From NCBI RefSeq assembly GCF_021026375.1, contig NZ_JAJNDB010000002.1, positions 682,001-746,000 of the forward strand: a stretch of DNA of 64,000 bases, written 5' to 3'. A model generated the notes under the pieces. That model searched no databases. It saw only the letters and a list, made by a program, of their open reading frames with translations, and was not told the origin of the DNA. The translations under genes were made by a program, and so were the position numbers. The DNA is from Actinomycetospora endophytica. GTDB taxonomy: Bacteria > Actinomycetota > Actinomycetes > Mycobacteriales > Pseudonocardiaceae. Positions 23,798-32,072 of this stretch are shown piece by piece (positions within the stretch are counted from its first letter, which is position 1; the number at the start of each line of letters is the position of its first letter).

Positions 23798-24466
23798 TCA
23801 CGCCTCCGGAACGGCGATCCCCGTCAGCAGTTCGGCCAGGCCACGGGTGTCCGGGTCCAGGCTGACCGCGATCACCCGCTCGGCGACGACGATCAGCGGC
23901 TCGGCCGCGGCGTTGGCGAGGTGGGCGAGCAGCGCGGCGCCCGCCTCGGACGTCAGTTCCATCGCGTCGGCGAGGACGTCGGCGGCCCGGCCGACGTGGC
24001 GGTCGTGCTCGGCGGCGGACCACGACGAGCCCAGCGAGGGCAGCCGGCCCTGCGGGTCACCGCGCGGGAACGGCGCGGTCGGGATGCCGACGGACGCGGT
24101 CGCCGTGAACTCGGCGGACGAGGGGCGGGGCGCCGTCGTCGCCAGGTGCACCAGGTAGCCGCGCAGCAGCAGGCCCGGAGGCCAGCGCTCGTCGTGGTCG
24201 GCGGGATGCCCGACGGCGACCACCTGGTGGATGGTGCCGTCGACCGACACGATCCGATGTCGGCAGGTGTAGGCCAATCGGTGGGCGACCGCGTCGGCCA
24301 TGATGCGCTCGACGTGCGCCCGATCGTCGGGATGCTTGTGCGCGACGACGAGCGCCCGGCTCGGCCGGACCTCGCCGGAGGCGTATCCGAGCAGGTGGAA
24401 CATGGTGTCGTTCCAGATCCACCGGTCCGAGCTGGGGTGCCAGGAGTAGGCGCCGATCTTGTCCAT
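23798..24466 (-). CDS. PAS-domain regulator with degenerate ANTAR-like C-terminus
   Basis: A 222-residue cytoplasmic protein. The first ~110 residues are a PAS_3-type sensor (IGAYSWHPSSDRWIWNDTMF, HPDDRAHVERIMADAV, YTCRHRIVSVDGTIHQVVAV). The last ~60 residues (ADVLADAMELTSEAGAALL, then ANAAAEPLIVVAERVIA) resemble the helical ANTAR RNA-binding domain but lack the usual AKG motif. It lies 105 bases upstream of, and on the same strand as, the formate dehydrogenase operon, so it may regulate it, perhaps by antitermination; that is inference. Confidence 0.65.
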   Translation of the reverse strand: MDKIGAYSWHPSSDRWIWNDTMFHLLGYASGEVRPSRALVVAHKHPDDRAHVERIMADAVAHRLAYTCRHRIVSVDGTIHQVVAVGHPADHDERWPPGLLLRGYLVHLATTAPRPSSAEFTATASVGIPTAPFPRGDPQGRLPSLGSSWSAAEHDRHVGRAADVLADAMELTSEAGAALLAHLANAAAEPLIVVAERVIAVSLDPDTRGLAELLTGIAVPEA

Positions 24467-24595
24467 CGCACCCCTGACGGTCACGGGCCCGGACGATCCG
24501 GAGGGTAACGGCGTACCCAACGATCGGGGTAAACCATCCCTCGACAGGGCATCGATTCTCGGATGGTGTCCTGGGCCACCCCTAGAGTCGGTCGC

Positions 24596-25327
24596 GTGCC
24601 GAGCACCGTGGACCTGCTCCCGCCCACCGTCTGCCTGGATCACCTGGATTCCGCGACCGCGAGGTTCTCGACGGCGCTCGCCGGGGCCGACCTCGCCGCG
24701 CCCGTCCCGTCGTGCCCGCCGTGGAGCCTGCGCGAGCTCGCCCACCATCTCGGCGGGGTGCACCGCTGGGCCCGGGTGGCCGTGCTCGAGGGGCACCCGA
24801 ACGGCACGTCCGACGATCCGCCGTCGTCCCGGGCGGACCTGGTCGCGTGGTTCGACGAGGGCTCGGCCGCGTTGATCTCGACGCTGCGGGAGGCCGGTCC
24901 GGACGCCCCGTGCTGGTCGTTCGGCCCGAAGCCGCGGACCGCGGCGTTCTGGTTCCGGCGCCAGGCCCACGAGACCGCGATGCACGCCCACGACGCCGAG
25001 GTCGCGTCCGGCACGGCAGGGGCGCTGGCGTCCGACTTCGCCCTCGACGGCCTCGACGAGGCGATCGCGATGTTCCTGCCCCGTCAGGTCCGGCTCGGGC
25101 GGTGCACGGTGCCGGACGTCCGGATCGCGGTGGCGAGCGCCGAGGGACCGTCGTGGGAGATCGCCGGGGACGGCGCGCCGGAGCGCCCGGCGGCCACCGT
25201 GCGCGGGGACGCCGAGGCGCTGCTCCTGCTGGTGTGGGGACGGGTCGGTCCCGACGACGCGCGGGTCGACGTCGAGGGGGACCGGGGCGCGGTGGACGCG
25301 GTGCTGGCGGCGGGGCTGACCCCCTAG
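24596..25327 (+). CDS. mycothiol-dependent maleylpyruvate isomerase/DinB-family protein
   Basis: A 243-residue protein of the actinobacterial maleylpyruvate isomerase N-terminal (DinB-like four-helix) family. Family features are VPSCPPWSLRELAHHLGGVHRWA near the front, WFRRQAHETAMHAHDAE in the middle (His and Glu are candidate metal ligands) and a C-terminal MDMPI-C-like part (ATVRGDAEALLLLVWGR). Function is probably a mycothiol-dependent isomerase or transferase with unknown substrate. GTG 24596 follows a TAGAGT box at 24583-24588 by seven bases, so the message is probably leaderless. Confidence 0.75.
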   Translation: MPSTVDLLPPTVCLDHLDSATARFSTALAGADLAAPVPSCPPWSLRELAHHLGGVHRWARVAVLEGHPNGTSDDPPSSRADLVAWFDEGSAALISTLREAGPDAPCWSFGPKPRTAAFWFRRQAHETAMHAHDAEVASGTAGALASDFALDGLDEAIAMFLPRQVRLGRCTVPDVRIAVASAEGPSWEIAGDGAPERPAATVRGDAEALLLLVWGRVGPDDARVDVEGDRGAVDAVLAAGLTP

Positions 25328-25339
25328 GTGCGCTCCGCG

Positions 25340-25385
25340 CTCGTGAGCAGTAATTGACGCTCTGGCGTCAGTTAGTGCTCACGAG
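25340..25385. repeat. 46-bp imperfect palindrome between convergent genes (GTGAGCA type)
   Basis: 21-bp arms (25340-25360 and 25365-25385) with two mismatches and the loop TCTG. It lies between the DinB-family gene (stop 25327) and the histidine kinase, whose last codons and TGA are inside the right arm. The core GTGAGCAGTAATTGACGC differs from the element at 18856 at two of 18 positions. No T-tract follows. Confidence 0.88.
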
Positions 25386-26837
25386 GCCGGAGGCCACCAG
25401 GTCCGAGCCGTCGGCCGTCGCGCGGTAGACCAGCTCGCCGCCGTGCGCGCGGACGAGCGCCCGCGCGATGGCCAGTCCGAGGCCCGCCCCGCCGGAGTCG
25501 CGTGCCCGGGCCTCGTCCAGCCGCACCAGCCGGTCGAAGATGCGCTCGCGGTCCGCCTCGGCGACCGGCTCGCCGTCGTTGTGCACCACCAGCTCCCCGT
25601 CCGCGACCGTCACCCGCACCGCGCCGCCCGGGCGCACGTGCCGGCGCGCGTTGTCGAGCAGGTTGATCAGCACCCGCCGCAGCTTCTGCTCGTCGCCCGG
25701 CACGACGACGGGTCCGGGCGCATCCACCGTCACGTCCAGGTCGGGGTCGACCAGCCGCAGCCGTCCCACCTGGTCGGTGACCAGCGCGGTGAGGTCCACC
25801 GGCCGCCGGTCGAGGTCCTCCCCGCCCTCGATGCGGGCGAGGTCGAGCATGTCGGTGACCAGCGACGACGCCCGCGAGGTCTCCCGCACCAGCGCGATCG
25901 CGAGCTCCTCGCGGGTCTCGCGGTCGTCGTCGGAGTCGCGCACGAGGGTCTCGGCGAGGGTCTGCATGCCGGCCAGCGGCGTGCGCAGTTCGTGGGCGGC
26001 GTCGGAGAGGAACCGTCGGGTCGTCGCCTCGGAGCGCCGGGCCTCCTGCTCGGCCGCCCGAGCCTGCGCCGCGGCGTCGAGCGCGTCACGGGCGGACGTC
26101 TCGGAGCGCTGCCGGGCGGCCTCGAGCGCGTCGAGCATCTCGTCGAACGCCGCCGCAGTCCGCCCGATCTCGGTGTTCGTCGTCGTCGGGCGCAGTCGTC
26201 GTCCGCGGTCCCCGGTGGTGATCGCCCGGGCCACCCGGGTCATCGCGTCCAGCGGCCGCAGCGCCGCGGTGACCCCGGTGAACAGCACCACCGCCGAGAT
26301 CGCCAGCCCGACCAGCCCGACCCCGATCATCACCCCCCGCAGCACGTGGACCACCGAGTCGATCTCCCCGGGATCCGCGAACAGCCGGACGACGGTGCCG
26401 TCGGCCAGCCGGGTGTCGACGGTCGGGCCCCGGACGCCGCGCATCCCCGGCCCCGGCCCGTCCCCGGGTGGTCGGCCGCCGGGGCCTGGCGGGCGAGGCG
26501 CGCCCGGTCCGCCGGGCGGGTCGGGGAGTCCCTGCAGCACCGCCCCGGTGGCGGACACCCGGACCGCGCGCACCCCCTGGCCGTCGAGCAGGGACACCAT
26601 CTGGTCGGGCGGCACCTGCTGCGCGACGAGGGTGGTCGCCCGCGCCGCCCGCTCGGTGAGCCGGGACTGCTGGTCGCGGTCGAGCGCCTGACCGAGGACG
26701 ACGTCGACGACCAGACCGGCCACCAGCAGCGTCACCGCGACGACGGCGACGACGGTCGCGGTCACCCGCCAGCGCAGCGAGAGCGTCGGGACGATGCGGT
26801 CACCCGCCCGCTGCCGCAACCAGGCGAGCGACCTCAC
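25368..26837 (-). CDS. HAMP-domain sensor histidine kinase
   Basis: A 489-residue membrane kinase: TM1 (about residues 25-50), an extracytoplasmic domain of about 115 residues with a Pro/Gly-rich stretch (GAPRPPGPGGRPPGDGPGPG), TM2 (about 165-190), HAMP, a coiled segment, then the dimerisation domain with His282 in SDAAHELRTPLAG and the HATPase (LINLLDNARRHV, GGAGLGLAIAR). Its GTG overlaps the regulator stop by GTGA, so kinase and regulator are coupled. The C-terminal residues LVSTN come from the palindrome at 25340-25385. Confidence 0.9.
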   Translation of the reverse strand: MRSLAWLRQRAGDRIVPTLSLRWRVTATVVAVVAVTLLVAGLVVDVVLGQALDRDQQSRLTERAARATTLVAQQVPPDQMVSLLDGQGVRAVRVSATGAVLQGLPDPPGGPGAPRPPGPGGRPPGDGPGPGMRGVRGPTVDTRLADGTVVRLFADPGEIDSVVHVLRGVMIGVGLVGLAISAVVLFTGVTAALRPLDAMTRVARAITTGDRGRRLRPTTTNTEIGRTAAAFDEMLDALEAARQRSETSARDALDAAAQARAAEQEARRSEATTRRFLSDAAHELRTPLAGMQTLAETLVRDSDDDRETREELAIALVRETSRASSLVTDMLDLARIEGGEDLDRRPVDLTALVTDQVGRLRLVDPDLDVTVDAPGPVVVPGDEQKLRRVLINLLDNARRHVRPGGAVRVTVADGELVVHNDGEPVAEADRERIFDRLVRLDEARARDSGGAGLGLAIARALVRAHGGELVYRATADGSDLVASGLVSTN

Positions 26838-27523
26838 GCGTCCTCCTCCGCCGGCCGCAGCGTGTAGCCGAGGCCGCGGCTGGTGTGGACGATCCGCGGT
26901 CCGTGCGCCTCGAGCTTGCGCCGGAGCGCCGAGAGGTGGACCTCGACGAGGTTGGGGTCGTACGCGTCGTACCCCCACACCTGGGTCAGGATCTGGTTCT
27001 TGCTCACCAGCCGGCCGCGCTGCTCGGCGAGGTAGCGCAGCAGCCGCAGTTCGGTGGCGGTCAGCTTCAGGGGCGCGCCGGCCCGGGTCGCGACCCCCGC
27101 CTCTTCGTCGATCACCAGGTCCCCGACGACGAGGGCGGTCGGCGTCCGGCCCCGGCGCCGCAGCACCGCCTGCACCCGGCTCGTGAGCTCCTCGAGCAGG
27201 AACGGCTTGACCACGTAGTCGTCCGCGCCGGAGTCCAGGTCGCGCAGGCGGTCGTCGAGGGCGTCGCGGGCGGTCACCATGACGATGCCCGCATCGGTCC
27301 GGTCCCGGACGACGTCGAGCAGCCGGAACCCGTCCCGCCCGGGCAGCATCACGTCGAGGACGACGAGGTCGGGGCGGAAGCCGTCGAGGGTCTCCTCCAG
27401 CGCCGCGCCGTCGGGCAGTCCCCGCGCGGCGTACCCGGAGCGGTCGAGGGTGCGCACGATCGACTCGCGCATCGTCGCCTCGTCCTCGACGACGAGCACC
27501 CGCGGCCCGTCACCCCTGCTCAT
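26834..27523 (-). CDS. OmpR/PhoB-family response regulator
   Basis: A 229-residue regulator. The receiver carries the acidic pair in VVEDEATM, phosphoacceptor Asp57 (LVVLDVMLPGRDG) and Lys106 (DDYVVKPF); the winged-helix domain ends LVEVHLSALRRKLE...RGLGYTLRP. It is the first gene of the operon with its kinase. Three paired CCTGAA-like half-sites with 11-bp period upstream (27547-27633), shared with a divergent Pro/Ala-rich membrane protein gene, are its probable targets. Confidence 0.9.
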   Translation of the reverse strand: MSRGDGPRVLVVEDEATMRESIVRTLDRSGYAARGLPDGAALEETLDGFRPDLVVLDVMLPGRDGFRLLDVVRDRTDAGIVMVTARDALDDRLRDLDSGADDYVVKPFLLEELTSRVQAVLRRRGRTPTALVVGDLVIDEEAGVATRAGAPLKLTATELRLLRYLAEQRGRLVSKNQILTQVWGYDAYDPNLVEVHLSALRRKLEAHGPRIVHTSRGLGYTLRPAEEDA

Positions 27524-27546
27524 GGGGCTCCATCAGACCAGGCCGG

Positions 27547-27633
27547 CCTGAACCGCGCCTGAAGGCGCACCCCGTCGGCTGAAGCGTCGCTGAGGAAGTC
27601 GTCCGGCCGCTCGGGCCTCAGGGACGCTTCAGG
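27547..27633. promoter_or_regulatory. array of response-regulator half-sites (11-bp period)
   Basis: Direct repeats in three pairs, each with an 11-bp period: CCTGAA at 27547 and 27558; GCTGAAG at 27578 with GCTGAGG at 27589; and, on the minus strand, CCTGAAG (27627-27633) with CCTGAGG (27616-27622). The first and second pairs are 31 bp apart. Tandem half-sites one helical turn apart are typical for OmpR-family dimers. The array lies between the regulator gene and the divergent gene at 27703, so it could control both. Confidence 0.65.
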
Positions 27634-27702
27634 TACGCGGGCCACGGTCGGTGCCGTGCCGGTCCACCAAACCGGCCACGAGCCGAGATCGGAAGGAACC
27701 CG

Positions 27703-28344
27703 ATGAGCGAGAACGACCCGCCCACCACTCCGGCCACGCCCACCCCGGAGAGCACGCCGACGGCGGCGTCAGCGGGGGTGCCCGGCGGTTCGCGGTGGTC
27801 GAGGTTCCGGGGCGCGGCGGCGTCACGGCGTCCTCGCGGCCGGATGGCGACGGTCCTGGTCGGGGTCGGCCGCTTCGTGCTCGGTCTCGTCGTGGCGGGG
27901 GTCCTGCTGCTCGCGACCCCGCTGGGCGGTGGTCACGACGGGCACGGCCCCGGTCGCGTCGCGGCGCAGGGTCCCGACGGCGGGCCGGCTGGCGCGGGTC
28001 AGGGGCGCGGCGGGCCGGGCGACGGTCCGGGACGCGGCGGTCCCGGGCACGGCGGACCCGGTCGCGGTGGTCCCGACGGCGGGCAGGGTCGAGTCGCGCC
28101 CGGTGCCGCCGGTTCGGGCGGGTCGGGCCCGGTGATCCAGGTGCAGCCGGGCGGCACGGTGATCGTCCAGCCGGGCGCGACGGTGCAGCAGGCTCCGGGC
28201 GCGGCACAGGCTCCGGCGGCTCCTGCCCCGGCCGCCCCTGCGCCGGCCGCTCCTGCGCCGGCCGCTCCTGCTCCGGCCGCTCCTGCTCCGGCCGCTCCTG
28301 CTCCGGCCGGTCCGGCTCCCGCGGCCCCTGCCCCCACCGGCTGA
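27703..28344 (+). CDS. single-pass membrane protein with Gly- and Pro/Ala-repeat exterior
   Basis: A 213-residue protein of unknown function. A charged N-terminal cytoplasmic part (residues 1-48, Thr/Pro then Arg-rich) precedes one hydrophobic helix (VLVGVGRFVLGLVVAGVLLL, about 50-70); the exterior part is GRGGPG-like repeats, a short beta-type core (GPVIQVQPGGTVIVQPGATV) and six to seven PAPAAPAPA-type repeats. AAGGAA precedes ATG 27703. It is divergent from the two-component operon across the half-site array, so it is a probable target, perhaps a cell-envelope spacer protein. Confidence 0.7.
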   Translation: MSENDPPTTPATPTPESTPTAASAGVPGGSRWSRFRGAAASRRPRGRMATVLVGVGRFVLGLVVAGVLLLATPLGGGHDGHGPGRVAAQGPDGGPAGAGQGRGGPGDGPGRGGPGHGGPGRGGPDGGQGRVAPGAAGSGGSGPVIQVQPGGTVIVQPGATVQQAPGAAQAPAAPAPAAPAPAAPAPAAPAPAAPAPAAPAPAGPAPAAPAPTG

Positions 28345-28482
28345 TCCGGATTCGGGCGGCGGAGTGCTCGCTCAGCGATCACCCTGCCGCCCGGTTCGTG
28401 ATCTTGGTCGAGGAGCCGCCCGGCCGATGTCAGCGATGGTCCATTGCTGATAGAGGGCGAGGCGGGAACGGGGCGGGCGCGC

Positions 28483-28893
28483 TCAGCCCTCGCAGATCCC
28501 GCGCAGCGTCTCGAGGTCGCCCGCCACGGTTCCCGCGTCGGCGGCGACCTCCTCCTGGCTCATCCCCTCCCGCCGGCGCACGGTGAACAGCACCTCCGTG
28601 CCGACCGCATGGGGGAGGGCCCGCATCGGGTTGAGCACCTCGGTGCCGTCGGGCATGCGGACGGTGTGGTCGAGCACGCCGAGGTCGTTCGGCTCGGTGA
28701 AGCGGACCGTGACCTCGCCGAACGGGGACGACGCGAGCCAGGTGCCGTCTCCGACCGGGGTCACCGTCGCCGTCGCGAGCCCGGACGCCCAGTGGACGAG
28801 GTTCCGCGGGTCGGCGGCGTACTCGTAGACCTCGCGCCAGGGCCGGGCGATCAGCCGCGAGACGTGCCGGGTCCCGGCGTCGGTGTCAGCCAC
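28483..28893 (-). CDS. SRPBCC (START-like) family protein
   Basis: A 136-residue protein with the helix-grip fold pattern: RHVSRLIARPWREVYEYAAD at the front, WASGLATATVTPVGDGTWLA in the middle, and a closing long helix (SQEEVAADAGTVAGDLETLR). Members bind hydrophobic ligands or act as polyketide cyclases/aromatases; no catalytic residue can be assigned. Isolated gene; downstream it faces the Pro/Ala-repeat protein. Confidence 0.75.
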   Translation of the reverse strand: MADTDAGTRHVSRLIARPWREVYEYAADPRNLVHWASGLATATVTPVGDGTWLASSPFGEVTVRFTEPNDLGVLDHTVRMPDGTEVLNPMRALPHAVGTEVLFTVRRREGMSQEEVAADAGTVAGDLETLRGICEG

Positions 28894-29081
28894 GCGGCCG
28901 ATCGTGCCAGGTCAGCGCCGTGGGCGGACACGATGGACGACGGGCACACCAGGCATCGAGAACCGCCGACGGGAGTGCGCGGTGTGCTCGTGATCTCCAG
29001 CGTCCCTGCGCCGCCGGGCACGACGGGCACATCAGGCATGGAGCCGGGCCCGGAATCCTGCGCCCAGTGCTCTTGATCATG
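28894..29081. other. intergenic DNA with a short direct repeat
   Basis: No gene recognised. A roughly 23-bp phrase around CGACGGGCACACCAGGCAT occurs near 28935 and again with one or two changes near 29018, so the segment contains a diverged local duplication. With the tandem array that follows, it forms a 386-bp gene-free gap. Confidence 0.4.
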
Positions 29082-29231
29082 GAACGGGGGGCGCGGCCGA
29101 ACGGGGCGCCGAACGGGGCGCCGAACGGGGCGCGGCCGAACGGGGGCGCGGCCGAACGGGGGCGCGGCCGAACGGGGGCGCGGCCGAACGGGGGCGCGGC
29201 CGAACGGGGGCGCGGCCGAACGGGGCGCGGC
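29082..29231. repeat. GC-rich tandem repeat (16-bp unit GAACGGGGGCGCGGCC)
   Basis: Five perfect, contiguous 16-bp units run from 29138 to 29217. They are preceded by variants of 17, 12, 12 and 15 bp and followed by a 14-bp partial unit, all starting GAACGGGG. Length differences are confined to the G-tract and the CGCC/CGCGGCC end, as expected of slippage. The array ends 49 bases before the D-amino-acid oxidase start, so repeat number could influence its expression. No spacers are present. Confidence 0.92.
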
Positions 29232-29279
29232 GAGCTACACCTGCGGCGCACCGCACCCCGCCGCGCGAGGATCACGACC

Positions 29280-30230
29280 ATGACCTCACGCGCGACGGTG
29301 ATCGGGGCCGGGATCGTCGGGCTCGCGGCGGCCTCCCGGCTGCTGGAGCGCGGCTGGGAGGTCACCGTCCTGGCCGATCGCCCCACCGCGGAGTCGACCT
29401 CGCACCTCGCCGCGGCGGTCTGGTTCCCCACCCGCGCCGCCCCCCGCGACCGCGTCCTCGCCTGGGGCGCCGCCACCTTCCGCGAGCTCGCACACCAGGC
29501 GCACGGGAACGTGCCCGGGGTCGTGATGCGGGAGAGCCTCGCGCTGTACCGCGAGGACCCGGGGGAGCCATGGTGGTCCGCGGCCGTCGAGGGCCTGCGC
29601 TCCGCACGCCCCGACGAGCTGCCGCACGGCTACTCCCACGGCCTGCGCTTCGCCGTGCCGCTGGTCGAGATGCCGGTGCACCTGCCGTGGCTGGCCGAGC
29701 ACGTCGCGGGCCGGGGCGCGCGGTTCATCACGACGCGCCTGCACACCCTCGACGAGGCACCGGCAGCGGCCGATCGCCCGGACCTCGTCGTCGTCGCCCC
29801 CGGGCTCGGCGCGCGCGACCTCGTCCCCGACGACTCGGTGACCCCGGTGCGCGGCCAGATCGTGCGCGTCGCCAACCCCGGCCTGACGCTCTCGGTCCGC
29901 GACGAGGCCCACCCCGGTGGCCGCGCGTACGTCCACCCGCGCGCCCACGACGTCATCCTCGGCGGCACCCTCGAGGAGGACGTCTGGGACGCGACCCCGG
30001 ACCCCGCCACCGCCGCGGCGATCGTCGCGCGCTGCACCGACCTCGTCCCGGAGCTCGCCGGCGCGGAGGTGCTGGGCACCGTCGCCGGGCTGCGGCCCGC
30101 CCGCCCGACGGTCCGCCTGGAGCGCGCCACCCTCGCCGACGGGACGCCGGTGATCCACGACTACGGCCACGGCGGCTCCGGGGTCACGCTCGCCTGGGGC
30201 TGTGCCGACGAGGTCGCCGACCTGGCCTGA
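29280..30230 (+). CDS. D-amino-acid oxidase family FAD-dependent oxidoreductase
   Basis: A 316-residue flavoprotein with TVIGAGIVGLAAASRLLERG (FAD fold), the AAVWFPTRAAPRD segment, VVVAPGLGARDL and the C-terminal active-site/FAD text VIHDYGHGGSGVTLAWG, all characteristic of D-amino-acid oxidase. It would oxidise D-amino acids to 2-oxo acids with H2O2 release. The start is ATG 29280; the frame is open through the repeat array, but those upstream codons are repeat-encoded and not conserved-looking. Confidence 0.85.
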   Translation: MTSRATVIGAGIVGLAAASRLLERGWEVTVLADRPTAESTSHLAAAVWFPTRAAPRDRVLAWGAATFRELAHQAHGNVPGVVMRESLALYREDPGEPWWSAAVEGLRSARPDELPHGYSHGLRFAVPLVEMPVHLPWLAEHVAGRGARFITTRLHTLDEAPAAADRPDLVVVAPGLGARDLVPDDSVTPVRGQIVRVANPGLTLSVRDEAHPGGRAYVHPRAHDVILGGTLEEDVWDATPDPATAAAIVARCTDLVPELAGAEVLGTVAGLRPARPTVRLERATLADGTPVIHDYGHGGSGVTLAWGCADEVADLA

Positions 30231-30363
30231 GCCGCGGCACGACCGCCACGAAGGAGCCCAGCCGGGGACCGCCGATCCCAGGATGAGGGGTCCGATGCCG
30301 CACAGCGGATACCCGGCGCAGAGTGGACCCCGCAACGATCTCCGACGTACCCGGAAGGCGATC

Positions 30364-31251
30364 ATGACCTCCCTCCCCACGCACGACCTGCCCGGCGGCA
30401 CCGCCCGCCTGGGCGACCTCGAGGTCACCCGCGTCGGCTACGGCGCGATGCAGCTCGCGGGACCCGGTGTGTTCGGCCCGCCGAAGGACCGCGACGAGGC
30501 CGTCCGGGTGCTGCGCGCCGTCGTCGACCTCGGCATCAACCACATCGACACGTCGGACTTCTACGGTCCGCACGTCACGAACGAGATCATCCGCGAGGCG
30601 TTGTCGCCCTACCCGGCGAACCTCGTCCTGGTCACGAAGGTCGGCGCCCGGCGCGACGACCGCGGGAACTGGCTGCCCGCACTGGGTCCCGACGAGCTGC
30701 GCTCGGCCGTCCACGACAACCTGCGCCGCCTCGGCGTCGAGCGCCTGGACGCCGTGAACCTGCGGCTCGAGGCCGACCACGACAACCCGCTCGCGCCGAT
30801 GGCGCAGCCGGTGGCCGAGCGGTTCGGCGTCCTCGCCGAGCTCCAGGCGCAGGGCCTGATCCACCACCTCGGGATCAGCACCGCGAGCGCGGAGCAGGTC
30901 GCCGAGGCGCAGACGGTGGCCCCGGTGGCCTGTGTGCAGAACCCCTACAACCTCGCGCACCGCGAGGACGAGGCGCTGGTCGACTCGCTCGCCGCGCAGG
31001 GGATCGCCTACGTGCCCTACTTCCCGCTGGGCGGGTTCTCGCCGCTGCAGTCGCAGACCCTCGACGACGTCGCCGAGCGGCTCGGCGCGGGCCGGATGGC
31101 CGTGGCGCTCGCCTGGCTGCTGCAGCGTTCGCCGAACGTGCTGCTGATCCCCGGCACCTCGTCGGTCGAGCACCTGAAGGAGAACGTCACGGGAGCCGGG
31201 CTCGACCTGCCCGCCGACGCGCTGGCCGAGCTGGACACCATCGGCCGCTGA
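30364..31251 (+). CDS. aldo/keto reductase family oxidoreductase
   Basis: A 295-residue (beta/alpha)8 NADPH-dependent reductase. Asp62, Tyr67 (INHIDTSDFYGPHVTNE) and Lys92 (LVLVTKVGARRDD) of the catalytic tetrad are visible. The usual His (in LxLH) is replaced within AVNLRLEADHDNP, as in a subgroup of bacterial AKRs. The C-terminal nucleotide segment LLIPGTSSVEHLKENV is intact. It follows the D-amino-acid oxidase on the same strand, 133 bases away. Substrate unknown. Confidence 0.85.
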   Translation: MTSLPTHDLPGGTARLGDLEVTRVGYGAMQLAGPGVFGPPKDRDEAVRVLRAVVDLGINHIDTSDFYGPHVTNEIIREALSPYPANLVLVTKVGARRDDRGNWLPALGPDELRSAVHDNLRRLGVERLDAVNLRLEADHDNPLAPMAQPVAERFGVLAELQAQGLIHHLGISTASAEQVAEAQTVAPVACVQNPYNLAHREDEALVDSLAAQGIAYVPYFPLGGFSPLQSQTLDDVAERLGAGRMAVALAWLLQRSPNVLLIPGTSSVEHLKENVTGAGLDLPADALAELDTIGR

Positions 31252-31291
31252 ACAGGACCGACCCACCCCCGACGACGGCGGGTGCGTCCGC

Positions 31292-32005
31292 TCAGGCGGG
31301 CGCGTCCGTCGTCGCCGTCCCCTTGGCCTGGGAGACGAGCCACTGGGCGACGTCGACCAGCTTCATGTTGGTGGCCTGCGAGGCCTGGACCAGCATCGCG
31401 AAGGCGCTCTCGTCGTCGACGCCGTCGCGCTGGATGAGGATCCCCTTCGCCTGGCCGATGACGTCGCGGGAGCTCACCGCGCGGGCGAGCCCGGCGATGC
31501 GCTGCGCGCCGAAGAGCGCGACCGCGGCCTGCGCCGTGAGGGCCTCGGCGAGCACCCGGGCGTCCGGGTCGAGAGGGGCCGGGGTGTAGAGCGTGAGGAC
31601 GCCCAGCACGCCGTCGTGGCCGCGCAGGACCAGGGAGAGCGCGCTGGTGACGCCGTGCCGGGCCGCGGCCTCGGCGAGCCGGGGCCACCGCGGGTCGGCG
31701 ACGAGGTCGGGGACCTCGACGCACGTGCCGCGGGCCGCCGCCTCGGGGCCCGGCCCGGAACGGCCGGAGGCCTGCACCGCGTCGAGCTCCTCGGCGACCG
31801 CATCGCCGGTCGCGCGGGCGGCGAACGTCCCACGGACGGTGACGGCGGCGCCGACGTGACCGGCGCCCGGCACGACCGTCGCGACCGCACTCGCGGCGGT
31901 GCGCAGCGTCCGGTCGACGACGTCGTCGTCGGTGCTCATGACGCCGGTCAGGTCGGCGGCGGCGGTCAGCAACGCCTCGCCGATCGGTTGCACGTCGTCA
32001 CCCAC
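31292..32005 (-). CDS. GAF-ANTAR transcription antitermination regulator
   Basis: A 237-residue protein with a GAF-like sensor domain (about residues 20-170) and a C-terminal ANTAR RNA-binding domain: SSRDVIGQAKGILIQRDGVD, ESAFAMLVQASQATNMKLVD, VAQWLVSQAKG. ANTAR proteins bind paired hexaloop hairpins in nascent RNA and prevent termination. The sensed signal is not readable. It stands alone on the minus strand. Confidence 0.85.
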   Translation of the reverse strand: MGDDVQPIGEALLTAAADLTGVMSTDDDVVDRTLRTAASAVATVVPGAGHVGAAVTVRGTFAARATGDAVAEELDAVQASGRSGPGPEAAARGTCVEVPDLVADPRWPRLAEAAARHGVTSALSLVLRGHDGVLGVLTLYTPAPLDPDARVLAEALTAQAAVALFGAQRIAGLARAVSSRDVIGQAKGILIQRDGVDDESAFAMLVQASQATNMKLVDVAQWLVSQAKGTATTDAPA

Positions 32006-32072
32006 CGCGGCGGCCCCCGGAATCCGGTTCTACTGGCACGCCCGCCTCGTTGGTGAAACAGACCGCGCAACT

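Noticed and set aside
29082-29231. CRISPR array
   Set aside because: Units are contiguous 12-17 bp with no spacers and no cas genes nearby; it is a simple tandem repeat.
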